Part shown: one piece after another, positions 42,338-50,900 of the stretch
How positions within the stretch are numbered: the first letter of the stretch is position 1
Layout: the number at the start of each line of letters is the position of its first letter
From: Bradyrhizobium sp. CSA112
GTDB lineage: Bacteria; Pseudomonadota; Alphaproteobacteria; Rhizobiales; Xanthobacteraceae
Direction: 5' to 3'
Assembly (NCBI RefSeq): GCF_029051645.1
Contig: NZ_JAACFS010000034.1
Coordinates: 19,142 to 83,141, forward strand
DNA length: 64,000 bases
Notes under the pieces: model-generated
The model's database searches: none
What the model saw: only the letters and a program-made list of their open reading frames with translations
Told to the model about the DNA's origin: nothing
Position numbers and translations under genes: made by a program

Positions 42338-43645
42338 ATGATGAACACGAGCAACGTTCGCTGGCCCGATTCACTGTGGGCGGCCGTGACGCCATCGGGG
42401 CCTGATTTACCGGAACTGATCGGCTCGCAGCAGGCCGATGTGATCGTGATCGGCGGAGGCTTCACCGGACTTTCCACCGCGTTGCATCTGCGCGAAGCGG
42501 GCGTCGATGTCGCGATTGTCGAAGCCGCGGAGCCGGGCTGGGGTGCATCGGGCCGCAACAATGGCCAGGTGATCCCGACGCTGTCGCGGCCCGATCCGGA
42601 GGACATTGTTGCGAAGCACGGCGAGGCGGGGGAACGTTTTGTCGGCATGCTGCGCGACAGTGCGGCTGATCTGTTCGACGTCGTCAGGCGCTACAATATC
42701 GAAGCCGAGGCGGAACAGGCCGGTTGGGTTCAACCGGTGCATTCACCGGGCCGCATCAAGATCGCCGAACGGCGGGTGCGGCAGTGGTCGAAATTCGGCG
42801 CGCCGGTCGAACTGCTGTCGCGCGACCAGACGCGCGACATGCTGGGCTCCGATGCGTGGTTCGGCGGCTTCTGGAACAAGACCGGCGGCCACATCAACCC
42901 GCTCGCGCTCGCCCGCGGTCTGGCGCGCACTGTGCTCAGTCTCGGTGCACGCATCTACGCGCGCTCGCCGGCGGAAAGTTTTGAACGCCGCAACGATCGC
43001 TGGGTGGTGAAAACGGCAAAGGGCGAGATCTCCGGCCGCGCGCTGGTAGTCGCGACCAACGCCTATAGCGGCGAATTTTCAAAGTCACTGGTGCCTGACA
43101 TCGCGCGCGAGGTGATGCCGGTGCTGTCGTGGCAGATGGCGACGCAGCCTTTGTCGGACAATGTCCGCAAGACCATCATCCCCGGCCGTCAGGCGATGTC
43201 GGATACCCATGGCGAACTCTATTTCGCGCGCTATGACGCACGAAACCGCCTCGTCACCGGCGGCGCGGTGATCGGCCCCGGCAACAAGGTGGAGCGGATC
43301 AAGGCGCGCGTCACCGAGCGCCTGCAGCGGCTGTGGCCGCAGATCGGCGAGGTCTCGTTCGATTACGTCTGGAACGGCTATGTCGGCATGACGACGGATT
43401 TTCTGCCGCGCATCCACAAGCTCGGTCCCGATGCCTATGGCTGGACCGGCTGCAACGGCCGCGCGGTGGCGCTGACGATCCCGCTCGGCAATGAGCTGGC
43501 AAAGGCCGTCCGCGGCGTGCCGGAAAACGAGCTGGCGCTGCCGTTCACGGAGCCGGTGCCGATCATCGCCCACGGCATCCTGCGCAAACTGGCCCCGCTC
43601 ATGCTGCTCGTCTACCGCCGCAGAGATGCGAGGGAGATGGCTTGA
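42338..43645 (+). CDS. FAD-dependent amine oxidoreductase (DAO/PuuB-like)
   Basis: A 435-residue flavoprotein. The FAD-binding motif is VIVIGGGFTGLSTALHLREAG (residues ~30-50), followed by GWGASGRNNGQVIPTL, where the SGRNNG stretch is shared with gamma-glutamylputrescine oxidase and glycine oxidase relatives. The C terminus carries GWTGCNGRAVALTIPLG. The amine substrate is unknown. It converges on the second peptide-type ABC operon across a palindromic element. Confidence 0.87.
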   Translation: MMNTSNVRWPDSLWAAVTPSGPDLPELIGSQQADVIVIGGGFTGLSTALHLREAGVDVAIVEAAEPGWGASGRNNGQVIPTLSRPDPEDIVAKHGEAGERFVGMLRDSAADLFDVVRRYNIEAEAEQAGWVQPVHSPGRIKIAERRVRQWSKFGAPVELLSRDQTRDMLGSDAWFGGFWNKTGGHINPLALARGLARTVLSLGARIYARSPAESFERRNDRWVVKTAKGEISGRALVVATNAYSGEFSKSLVPDIAREVMPVLSWQMATQPLSDNVRKTIIPGRQAMSDTHGELYFARYDARNRLVTGGAVIGPGNKVERIKARVTERLQRLWPQIGEVSFDYVWNGYVGMTTDFLPRIHKLGPDAYGWTGCNGRAVALTIPLGNELAKAVRGVPENELALPFTEPVPIIAHGILRKLAPLMLLVYRRRDAREMA

Positions 43646-43646
43646 C

Positions 43647-43822
43647 CTTCTCCCTCTCCCCGTCCTTCACGGGGAGAGGGTCGGGGTGAGGGGCTCTCTT
43701 CGCGAATCCCGATGAGATTTGAAGTGCGTTGCGTACCTCCGCGAATCCGAATCAGAATTGGAGTGCGCGGAGGCAGCCCCTCACCCCAACCCTCTCCCCG
43801 CAAGAGCGGGGAGAGGGAGAAG
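43647..43822. repeat. Palindromic intergenic element between convergent genes
   Basis: About 176 bases with inverted ends: CTTCTCCCTCTCCCC at the left and its complement at the right, each containing an inner CCCC-GGGG hairpin and the sequences GGGGTGAGGGGCT / AGCCCCTCACCCC. It lies two bases after one gene's stop and seven before the other's. A dispersed repeat of rhizobial type that probably also terminates both transcripts. Confidence 0.75.
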
Positions 43823-43829
43823 CGTGCGG

Positions 43830-45461
43830 CTACACCGCCGTCGTATCATGCTCCCTCGCAAATTCCCCGCCCGGAATCGAATCGAGCAGTGCCTGCGTAT
43901 ACGGGTGCTGCGGGTTGCCGAAGACCTCGCCCGCCAGTCCGTGCTCCACCACCGCGCCATCCTTCATCACGGCGACGAGGTCGCAGATTTGCGCGGCAAC
44001 GCGCAGGTCATGTGTGATGAACACGATGGAAAGCCCGAGCCGCGCGCGCAGTTCGGCGAGTAGCTTCAGCACCTGCGCCTGCACGGAGACGTCGAGCGCC
44101 GACACCGGCTCGTCCGCCACCAGCACTTCCGGCTTCAGCGCCAGCGCCCGTGCCAGCCCGATGCGCTGGCGCTGGCCGCCGGAGAATTCATGCGGATAGC
44201 GGTCGGCGGAGGAAGGATCGAGCCCGACCAGCGAAAACAGCTCCTTCGCATCCGCAATCGCTTCCGCCCGCGGCGTGCCGTGCACGATCGGGCCTTGCGC
44301 CACCAGTTCGGCCGCCTTGCGGCGCGGATTGAGGGACGCGAATGGGTCCTGAAACACCATCTGGATATGGCGCGTCTCGCGGCGGACTTCTTCGCGCGGC
44401 ATCTTCGCCCAGTCGCTGCCATCGAGCACGATCGATCCGGCATCCGGATCGATCAGCCGCACGATGCAGCGCGCCAGCGTGGATTTGCCGGAGCCGGACT
44501 CGCCGACGATGCCGAGCGTGGCGCCGCGCGGCAGGTTGAGCGACACGTTTTTGACGGCCGGCGTCACCCGCGCGCCGCGCCCCAAAAAGCCGCCGGTGCG
44601 GTAAGTCTTCGAGACATCCGTGATCGTCAGGATGTTGTCGGCCGCGAGTGCGCGCGGCGGCGGTGCCTTCAGCGGCGGGACGGCGGCGATGAGCTGTTTG
44701 GTATAGGCATGCTGCGGGTGGTGCAGAACGTCTGAAGCCGTGCCCTGTTCGACGATGACGCCGTGCTGCATCACCCCCACGCGATCGGCGATCTCGGCGA
44801 CCACGCCGAAATCATGGGTGATGAACATGACGGCGGTCTTGCGGCGCTGCTGCAGGTCACGGATCAGTTTCAAGATCTGCGCCTGCGTTGTGACGTCGAG
44901 CGCCGTCGTCGGCTCGTCTGCGATCAGCAGCTTTGGATCGAGCGCCAGCGCCATCGCGATCATGGCGCGCTGGCGCTGGCCGCCGGAGAGCTCATGCGGA
45001 TAAGCCCTTGCCGCAACCTTGGGATCTGGAATGCGGACGTCCGCCAGCAGCGCCAGCACCCGCGTATTGATCTCGGCTTTCGACAATCCGGTGTGGATCG
45101 AAAACATTTCGGCGATCTGGTCGCCGATGGTGCGGAGCGGGTTGAGCGCCGTCATCGGCTCCTGGAAGATCATCGCAATACCGGCGCCGCGCACTTCGCG
45201 CATTTCAGCAACAGATGCCGCGCAGAGGTCGCGGCCCTCGAACATCACCCGCCCGCTGCCGATCGTCACCTCATTGGGCAACAGCCGCATGACGGCATTC
45301 GCCATCATCGACTTGCCGGAGCCGGATTCGCCGACCACGCAGAGGATTTCGTTGGAAGCGATCTCCAGCGACACATCCCTGAGCGCATGCGTCCGGTCGG
45401 CGCCGCGGGGCAGGCGGACACCCAGGCGATCGAGCGAGAGGATGGTTTCTTTCCCGCTCAT
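43830..45461 (-). CDS. Fused double ATPase of a peptide ABC transporter (DppD-DppF in one chain)
   Basis: A 543-residue protein with two complete nucleotide-binding domains. The first (~1-260) has GESGSGKSMM, LSGGQRQRAMIAMAL and LLIADEPTTALD. The second (~285-543) has GESGSGKSTL, FSGGQRQRIGLARAL and VLVADEPVSALD. It replaces the two separate ATPases of systems like that at 236-2292. The start overlaps the DppC-type gene (ATGA). Last gene of the operon starting at 48911. Confidence 0.93.
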   Translation of the reverse strand: MSGKETILSLDRLGVRLPRGADRTHALRDVSLEIASNEILCVVGESGSGKSMMANAVMRLLPNEVTIGSGRVMFEGRDLCAASVAEMREVRGAGIAMIFQEPMTALNPLRTIGDQIAEMFSIHTGLSKAEINTRVLALLADVRIPDPKVAARAYPHELSGGQRQRAMIAMALALDPKLLIADEPTTALDVTTQAQILKLIRDLQQRRKTAVMFITHDFGVVAEIADRVGVMQHGVIVEQGTASDVLHHPQHAYTKQLIAAVPPLKAPPPRALAADNILTITDVSKTYRTGGFLGRGARVTPAVKNVSLNLPRGATLGIVGESGSGKSTLARCIVRLIDPDAGSIVLDGSDWAKMPREEVRRETRHIQMVFQDPFASLNPRRKAAELVAQGPIVHGTPRAEAIADAKELFSLVGLDPSSADRYPHEFSGGQRQRIGLARALALKPEVLVADEPVSALDVSVQAQVLKLLAELRARLGLSIVFITHDLRVAAQICDLVAVMKDGAVVEHGLAGEVFGNPQHPYTQALLDSIPGGEFAREHDTTAV

Positions 45462-46288
45462 CGGCCCTTGAGCCTCGGGTTGAGCGCGTCGTTGAGGCCT
45501 TGACCGACCAGCGACACCGCGAGCACGGTGACGAGGATGGCGATGCCAGGGATCGCCGAGACGTACCACTGCACCCGCAGCACGTCGCGGCCGAGGCCGA
45601 TCAGGTTGCCCCATGATGCCACGTTGGGATCGGAGAGCCGCAGGAAAGCGAGAGCGCTTTCAAGCAGGATCGCGACCGCCATCACAACGCTGGCATAGAC
45701 GATGACCGGCGGCAGCGCATTGGGCAGGATCTCGCCAAAGATGAGCTGGATGTTTTTCATGCCGAGCGTGCGCCCGGCCTGGACGAATTCGCGGTTCCGC
45801 AAGGACAGGAACTCCGCGCGGGTCAGCCGCGCCGGCGCCGGCCATGATACCACGCCGACCGCGATGGTGACGGTCGTCAGCGTCGAGCCGAACACCGCGA
45901 CCAGCACCAGCAGCAGCACGAAATTCGGCAGGGTCTGAAACGCTTCCGTGATCCGCATCAAGACATTATCGACCCAGCCGCCGTAATAGCCGGCGAAGGC
46001 GCCGACGAGGATCCCGATCAGGATCGCGATCGCGGTGGCGACGCCGCCGATCAAAAGCGATATCCGCGCGCCATAAAAGATCTGCGCGGCGATATCGCGT
46101 CCGGAATTGTCAGTGCCGAGCAGGAAACGCGGATTGGAGAACGGCCAGACCAGCGGCCGGCCGGCGAGCGCCAGCGGATCGCGCGGATAGAGCCAGCCGG
46201 CCGAGACCGCCATCGCGATCACGATCAACAGAAGAATCAGGCCGGCGACCGCGGCGGGGCTTCGGAAATAGCGCTTGACCGCATCCAT
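45458..46288 (-). CDS. Peptide ABC transporter permease, DppC type
   Basis: A 276-residue permease starting MDAVKRYFRSPAAVAG. It shows FLLGTDNSGRDIAAQIFYGAR, an EAA loop (QAGRTLGMKNIQLIFGEILP) and about six spans. It lies four bases after the DppB-type gene. A start 14 codons earlier would overlap that gene and lacks similarity. Confidence 0.92.
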   Translation of the reverse strand: MDAVKRYFRSPAAVAGLILLLIVIAMAVSAGWLYPRDPLALAGRPLVWPFSNPRFLLGTDNSGRDIAAQIFYGARISLLIGGVATAIAILIGILVGAFAGYYGGWVDNVLMRITEAFQTLPNFVLLLVLVAVFGSTLTTVTIAVGVVSWPAPARLTRAEFLSLRNREFVQAGRTLGMKNIQLIFGEILPNALPPVIVYASVVMAVAILLESALAFLRLSDPNVASWGNLIGLGRDVLRVQWYVSAIPGIAILVTVLAVSLVGQGLNDALNPRLKGR

Positions 46289-46292
46289 GGCG

Positions 46293-47270
46293 TCAGCCTC
46301 CCGCCGTGATGCGCGGATCGAGCCGCGCATAAATGAGGTCGACCACGAAGTTCACTGATATCACGAGCAGCGCCGAGACGAACACGATGCCGAGCAGCGT
46401 ATTGAGGTCGCGCTGCACCACCGATTCATAGGCGAGCCGCCCAAGCCCCGGCAGCGAGAATACGCTCTCGACGACTACCGATCCGCCGAGCATGGTGCCG
46501 GCCTGCAGCCCGATCAGTGTCACCATCGGCAGCAGGGCGTTGCGGAGCACGTGCCGCGTCACCACGCGGGTCTCGTCCAGCCCCTTGGCGCGCGCGGTGC
46601 GGACGTAGTCGAGGTTGAGCACTTCCAGCATCGACGCGCGCATGATGCGTAAGTAAATCGCGAGGAAGATCAGCCCGAGCGTCAGCGTCGGCAGCACCAG
46701 ATGGCTCGCGATATCCAGCACGCGCCAGATGCCGGTCCGCACCGTTCCGATATCCTCGAAGCCGCCCGGCGGCAGCCACTGCAGGTAAACCGAGAACACC
46801 ACGATCGCCATCAGCCCGAACCAGAACGAGGGCGTTGCATAGAAGATCAGGCCCAGGGTGGAGATCAGCGTATCCGGCCAGCGGTTGACGCCGCGGGCGG
46901 CGATCACGCCGAACACGAGGCCGAAGAAGAACGCAAAGGACAGCGACGCGGTCATCAACAGGATGGTCGGCGGCAGCCGCTCGATAATGACCGAGGATAC
47001 CGGCTTGCCGTAGATCGAAGAGAAGCCGAGATCGAGCCGCACCAGGCGCCAGAGGTAGTTGCCGAGCTGGGCCGGGATCGAGAGGTCGAGCCCGTAGAAT
47101 TTGCGCAGCTCCTTGGCGGTTGCAGCGTCGCCGCCGCCCATCTGCGCCATCATGGCGTCGACGGTGTCGCCCGGCGCGAACTGCAGCAGCAGAAACACGC
47201 CGATCAGGATAAGGATAAGGGTCGGGATCGAGGCGGCGAGCCGCCGCCCCGCAAGGCCGAGGATGCGCAT
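46293..47270 (-). CDS. Peptide ABC transporter permease, DppB type
   Basis: A 325-residue permease with the OppB-type N terminus (ASIPTLILILIGVFLLLQFAPGD) and EAA loop TARAKGLDETRVVTRHVLRNA. It lies 24 bases after the binding-protein gene. With the DppC-type protein it forms the membrane channel. Confidence 0.93.
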   Translation of the reverse strand: MRILGLAGRRLAASIPTLILILIGVFLLLQFAPGDTVDAMMAQMGGGDAATAKELRKFYGLDLSIPAQLGNYLWRLVRLDLGFSSIYGKPVSSVIIERLPPTILLMTASLSFAFFFGLVFGVIAARGVNRWPDTLISTLGLIFYATPSFWFGLMAIVVFSVYLQWLPPGGFEDIGTVRTGIWRVLDIASHLVLPTLTLGLIFLAIYLRIMRASMLEVLNLDYVRTARAKGLDETRVVTRHVLRNALLPMVTLIGLQAGTMLGGSVVVESVFSLPGLGRLAYESVVQRDLNTLLGIVFVSALLVISVNFVVDLIYARLDPRITAGG

Positions 47271-47294
47271 GGACCTATCCTGGCGGATATCGGC

Positions 47295-48911
47295 TTAAGC
47301 CGAAAGCCAAAGATCGTGCCAACTCGTCGAGCCCCAACGCGGCGTATTGGAATGGTTGCGCGCCTTTGCCGTAATCGTGGTGACGAAAATCTGCTCGATC
47401 GGCATCCAGACCGGCAGCTCGGTATTCACCTCCTTGACGAACTGGGCATAGAGCGCCTTGCGCTTGGCCGGATCGACTTCGGTCGCGGCATCATCGATGG
47501 TCTTGTCGACGTTCTTGTCCTCCCAGCCCCATTGATTGGTCCAGGGCGCGCCCTTTGGCTGGCCGGAGCGATACCAGACCGTGGTCGAGACGGCGGGATC
47601 GTTGCGGTATTGATGCCAGCCGGTGGCGATATCGAAAGCGTGCTCGTCATAGACCTGCTTGAGGAAGCCGCCGCCATCGTTACGCACGATCTCGACGGGA
47701 ATGCCGATCTCGCCGAGCGATTGCTGGATGAAGGTCGACCACAGCGAGATGTCCTCGCCCCAGGGGGCGGGCAATAGCTTCAGCGAGAAGCGCGTGCCGC
47801 CGCGGCCCGCCTTGAAGCCGGCTTCGTCGAGTAGCGCGGCCGCCTTGGCCTTGTCGTAAGGATATTGCGGTGTGTTCGCACCCGGGTAGAAATCGGCCGA
47901 GGTCGAGGGGATCGGCCCTGTGCCGAGTTTTGCGAAATCGCCGAGGAAATTGTCGATGAAGAACGGCACGTTGATCGCATGCGCGATCGCGCGGCGAACC
48001 TTGATGTCGGACAATTCCTTGCGGCGAAAGTTGAACTCGAGCGTGTTGGTGCGGGCGTTGCCTTCATTGCCCTTGGTGGAAACGATGAAGCGCTTGTCCT
48101 TGCCGAGCCGCGCGAGGTCCGAGATCGTCAGCCCGGAATACGGCGAGTAGTGCAGCTCGCCGGCTTCCATCTGTGCGGCGGCGGCAGCGCGGTCGGTGAT
48201 CACGCGCCAGACGATGCGGTCGAGATAGGGCGCGTTGGGCCGCCAGTAATTCTCGTTGCGGTCGGCGATGACATATTGCCCGCGCTCATATTTGACGAAC
48301 TTGAACGGACCGGTGCCGACGGGCGCGAGGTTGGTCGGGTTCTGGCGGATATCGCCGCTCTCATAGAGGTGCTTGGCCGAGACATAGCCGAGGTCGGGCA
48401 GGGCGCGCAGCAGAAGGTTCAGCGGCATCGGCCGCTCATACTTGAAGATTGCGGTATGCGCGTCAGGCGTTTCGACCGCGGTCAGGAAGAGCTGCAGCGT
48501 CGATCCGTAGTTGAGGATCTTCTTCCACATGTTCATGGCGGTGAATTCGACGTCGGCCGAGGTGAACGGCTTGCCGTCGTGCCAGGTGATGCCCTGGCGC
48601 AGCTTGAAGATCACCGTCTTGCCGTCGGGGGTGGCTTCCCAGCTTTCGGCGAGCACGCCGACCGGCTGGCCGTTGGCGTCGAGATCGACGAGGTTTTCCT
48701 GGATCTTGCCGCCGATAATGTAGACGCCGGTGGAAGCCTGAATGCTCGGATTGAGCTGGCGCTGCTCGGCGCCGTAATGGACATTGAACACGCCGCCCTT
48801 GCGCGGCGTTTCCTGCGCAAAGGCCTGCATCGGATTGATCACGTTGGCCGCGATGGCCGCCGACGTCAGCAGCGCGGTGCGGCGATTGATCTCAAGGCGC
48901 GTCAAATCCAT
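47295..48911 (-). CDS. Peptide ABC transporter substrate-binding protein, family 5
   Basis: A 538-residue periplasmic binding protein. The N terminus MDLTRLEINRRTALLTSAAIAANV has a Tat-like NRRTALL motif and ends its signal near QAFAQ. The mature part is SBP_bac_5 (GPFKFVKYERGQYVIADRNENYW). It is not a close paralogue of the pair at 2292-5448, so its ligand probably differs. ATG 48911 is used; 12 codons upstream are open but lie in the leader. Confidence 0.92.
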   Translation of the reverse strand: MDLTRLEINRRTALLTSAAIAANVINPMQAFAQETPRKGGVFNVHYGAEQRQLNPSIQASTGVYIIGGKIQENLVDLDANGQPVGVLAESWEATPDGKTVIFKLRQGITWHDGKPFTSADVEFTAMNMWKKILNYGSTLQLFLTAVETPDAHTAIFKYERPMPLNLLLRALPDLGYVSAKHLYESGDIRQNPTNLAPVGTGPFKFVKYERGQYVIADRNENYWRPNAPYLDRIVWRVITDRAAAAAQMEAGELHYSPYSGLTISDLARLGKDKRFIVSTKGNEGNARTNTLEFNFRRKELSDIKVRRAIAHAINVPFFIDNFLGDFAKLGTGPIPSTSADFYPGANTPQYPYDKAKAAALLDEAGFKAGRGGTRFSLKLLPAPWGEDISLWSTFIQQSLGEIGIPVEIVRNDGGGFLKQVYDEHAFDIATGWHQYRNDPAVSTTVWYRSGQPKGAPWTNQWGWEDKNVDKTIDDAATEVDPAKRKALYAQFVKEVNTELPVWMPIEQIFVTTITAKARNHSNTPRWGSTSWHDLWLSA

Positions 48912-48931
48912 GCGAAGTCTCCGAACACAAT

Positions 48932-48973
48932 ATTGATGGCGGACCATTCAGAATTGATGGCGGACCATTCAGA
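48932..48973. repeat. Two tandem 21-bp repeats upstream of the second ABC operon
   Basis: An exact 21-base unit beginning ATTGATGGCGGACCATTC repeats twice head to tail, 21-62 bases upstream of the ABC binding-protein ATG at 48911. The period of two helical turns puts both units on the same DNA face, as for a regulator site; they could equally lie in the leader. Confidence 0.75.
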
Positions 48974-49293
48974 CGTCCGCCTTGAGACCGATGTTACGCT
49001 GGAAGGCGAACGCGAGTCATTTTCTAATCGCGGGGCGAAGCGGAAAATCCTTTCTGAAAACAACGTGCTCACCGCCTGTTCAGCCTGCTCATTCTGGTGC
49101 ACCGGGGGCAAAGATCTGGGCTCGCCAGAATAGAGGCTGAGGGAGGGGCGCAGTCTGAGATTGCCGGGAAAGCGCCCGGATAAGGTGCCTCAAAGCCCTT
49201 AAAAACAGGGTCCGGCGGCTCCGGAGGCCAAAAAACCAGCCAAAATTGGACGAATCAGTGCAACTCGACTAGCGAGATAGCTGTGCAGAATGT
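48974..49293. other. Divergent intergenic region between ABC operon and HU-like gene
   Basis: No gene is supportable. It should hold both promoters, but no strong -35/-10 pair stands out; TTGGAC near 49246 is the best HU -35 candidate. AAAAACAGGGT at 49201-49211 is complementary to 49299-49309. Confidence 0.4.
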
Positions 49294-49324
49294 CGGAAAC
49301 CCTGTTTTTTAGGCGGTTTCCGCC
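49294..49324 (+). promoter_or_regulatory. Overlapping hairpins in the leader of the HU-like gene
   Basis: CGGAAACC (49294-49301) can pair with GGTTTCCG (49315-49322). Alternatively GGCGG-TTT-CCGCC (49312-49324) forms alone, and ACCCTGTTTTT (49299-49309) can pair with the distant AAAAACAGGGT at 49201. These foldings exclude one another. Confidence 0.4.
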
Positions 49325-49359
49325 ATATCGTCGCCTGTGCCAGAATCAATGGAGCAACC

Positions 49360-49659
49360 ATGGCTACCCAAATGTCTAAGTCGCAGCTGATCGAGAAGAT
49401 CGCGACCACCACCGAAGTTTCGAAGAAGGAAGTCAAGAACGTGATGGACACGCTCGTTGACGTTGGCCACAAGGAGCTCAAGAAGAACGGGGTATTCCTC
49501 GTCCCCGGCTTCGCGAAGTTCGTCGTGGTCAAGAAGCCCGCGACCAAGGCCCGGAAGGGCACCAACCCCTTCACGGGCGAGGAAATGATGTTCAAGGCCA
49601 AGCCGGCCCGCAAGATCGTCCGGGCCCGCCCGGTCAAGGCCGCCAAGGACGCGGTTTAA
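49360..49659 (+). CDS. HU-family histone-like DNA-binding protein
   Basis: A 99-residue basic protein. SKSQLIEKIATTTEVSKKEVKNV forms the HU helical dimerisation part, VPGFAKFVVVKKPATKARKG the beta arm, and NPFTGEEMMFKAKPARK the conserved C-terminal stretch. The extra basic tail (IVRARPVKAAKDAV) is typical of rhizobial variants. It should bend or compact DNA. Monocistronic, ending at a strong terminator. Confidence 0.9.
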   Translation: MATQMSKSQLIEKIATTTEVSKKEVKNVMDTLVDVGHKELKKNGVFLVPGFAKFVVVKKPATKARKGTNPFTGEEMMFKAKPARKIVRARPVKAAKDAV

Positions 49660-49670
49660 GAAAAGCGAAA

Positions 49671-49702
49671 AGGCCCCCGGCGACGGGGGCCTTTTTGTTT
49701 TC
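49671..49702 (+). terminator. Strong rho-independent terminator of the HU-like gene
   Basis: AGGCCCCCG (49671-49679) and CGGGGGCCT (49684-49692) form a 9-bp GC-rich stem closed by a GCGA tetraloop and followed by TTTTGTTTTC. Confidence 0.93.
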
Positions 49703-49715
49703 TTCACCTCGCGCT

Positions 49716-49832
49716 GTCGTCCCTGCGAACGCAGGGACCCATACCGCGTGATTTCTCTTGTGGCGCCGTGGCAGACGCCGTCCTTCCAAACGAAGGCCTG
49801 TGGTTATGGGTCCCTGCGTTCGCAGGGACGAC
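49716..49832. repeat. Dispersed-type element with 28-bp perfect inverted ends
   Basis: Bases 49716-49743 are the exact reverse complement of 49805-49832, with 61 bases between. Each arm itself contains the hairpin CCCTGCG-AA-CGCAGGG. It fits a rhizobial palindromic intergenic element or a miniature mobile element; no flanking target duplication is evident. Confidence 0.75.
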
Positions 49833-49922
49833 GTGGGGAGAGAGTTCGTGCAAGTCATCCCGCCACAGGTCGTCATCCCCGCAAGAGCGGGGCGAGGGAG
49901 AAGATGCGGCCGCATCTAGTCA

Positions 49923-50702
49923 CTACACCACCGGCGAACGGCCGCCGTCGACATTGATGGCGGTGCCGGTGATGAACGAGCCCTGGTCGGAGGCGAGGAA
50001 GCAGGCCAGGTTGGCGAATTCCTCCGCCGTGCCGATGCGCCCCAGCGGGGTGCCCTTGGCGAGGTTGTCGGCAAACAGCTCGAAGTCCATGTCCGGCGCC
50101 TGCGCGGCGTGCCGCTTCACCCATTGATCGCTCATGATCAGGCCGACCAGCATGGCATTGACCAGGATGTTGTGCTCGCCGCCTTCGCTCGCCATCACCT
50201 TGGTCAGGGCCATGCCGGCCGCCCGCGAGACCGAGGTCGGCGCCGAAGACGCCGCCGGCGCCTTGGCGTAGGTATTAAGCACGTTGATGATGCGGCCCCA
50301 TTTGCGCGCCTTCATGCCCGGCCAGACCAGCCGGCTGAAGCGGATCGCCGCAAACAGTTTGAGGTCGAGATCTTCCTGCCAGGCCTCGTCGGAGATGTTC
50401 TCGAACGCCATCGTCCGTGCCGTTCCCGCATTGTTGATGAGGATGTCGACCGGGCCGAGATCGGCGACAATCTTCTCGTGGGCGCTTGCAATATCTGATG
50501 CCTTCGAGACGTCGCAGATATAGTCACGGACCGCGATGCCGTCCTTGGCGAGTTGTTCCCGAGCCGCCTTCAGATCGGCCGCGCCGCGCGCGAGGATCGC
50601 CACTTTGGCCTCGGAGGCGGCGAACTGCCTTGCAACCGCGAGCCCAATCCCCTTGCTGCCGCCGGTGACGACGGCGACTCTGTCCTTCATCGTGACTTGC
50701 AT
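49923..50702 (-). CDS. Short-chain dehydrogenase/reductase-like protein with altered catalytic Tyr/Lys
   Basis: A 259-residue Rossmann protein. The NAD(P) motif is VVTGGSKGIGLAVARQFA and the NNAG motif is present (DILINNAGTA). The usual YxxxK is replaced: APTSVSRAAGMALTK aligns with PYSASKAALIALTK, giving Thr for Tyr and Arg for Lys. Classical SDR catalysis is therefore doubtful. The start is ATG 50702 (MQVTMKDR), or MKDR four codons later. Divergent from the CmcJ-like gene. Confidence 0.85.
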   Translation of the reverse strand: MQVTMKDRVAVVTGGSKGIGLAVARQFAASEAKVAILARGAADLKAAREQLAKDGIAVRDYICDVSKASDIASAHEKIVADLGPVDILINNAGTARTMAFENISDEAWQEDLDLKLFAAIRFSRLVWPGMKARKWGRIINVLNTYAKAPAASSAPTSVSRAAGMALTKVMASEGGEHNILVNAMLVGLIMSDQWVKRHAAQAPDMDFELFADNLAKGTPLGRIGTAEEFANLACFLASDQGSFITGTAINVDGGRSPVV

Positions 50703-50900
50703 GTTGTTCTCCCGATCGCGGTCGATGACGATCCCGTGAATGCCGGAAATACTATCCGGTTCGGAAGGCGCTTTAGACAAGGATTTTTCCTGTCTGCCGC
50801 CACCGGGAATGGCATCGTTGCTATTTTCGCCGCGGGCTTGTGGGGCTCGGCGGCCGGGCCAAAATCAAACAGAACAAACAATGGAGTCCAGGAGACCACC

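Noticed and set aside
43647..43822. CRISPR-like or tandem repeat array
   Set aside because: The repeats are inverted arms of one palindrome, with no regular spacers. No CRISPR array was seen in the window.
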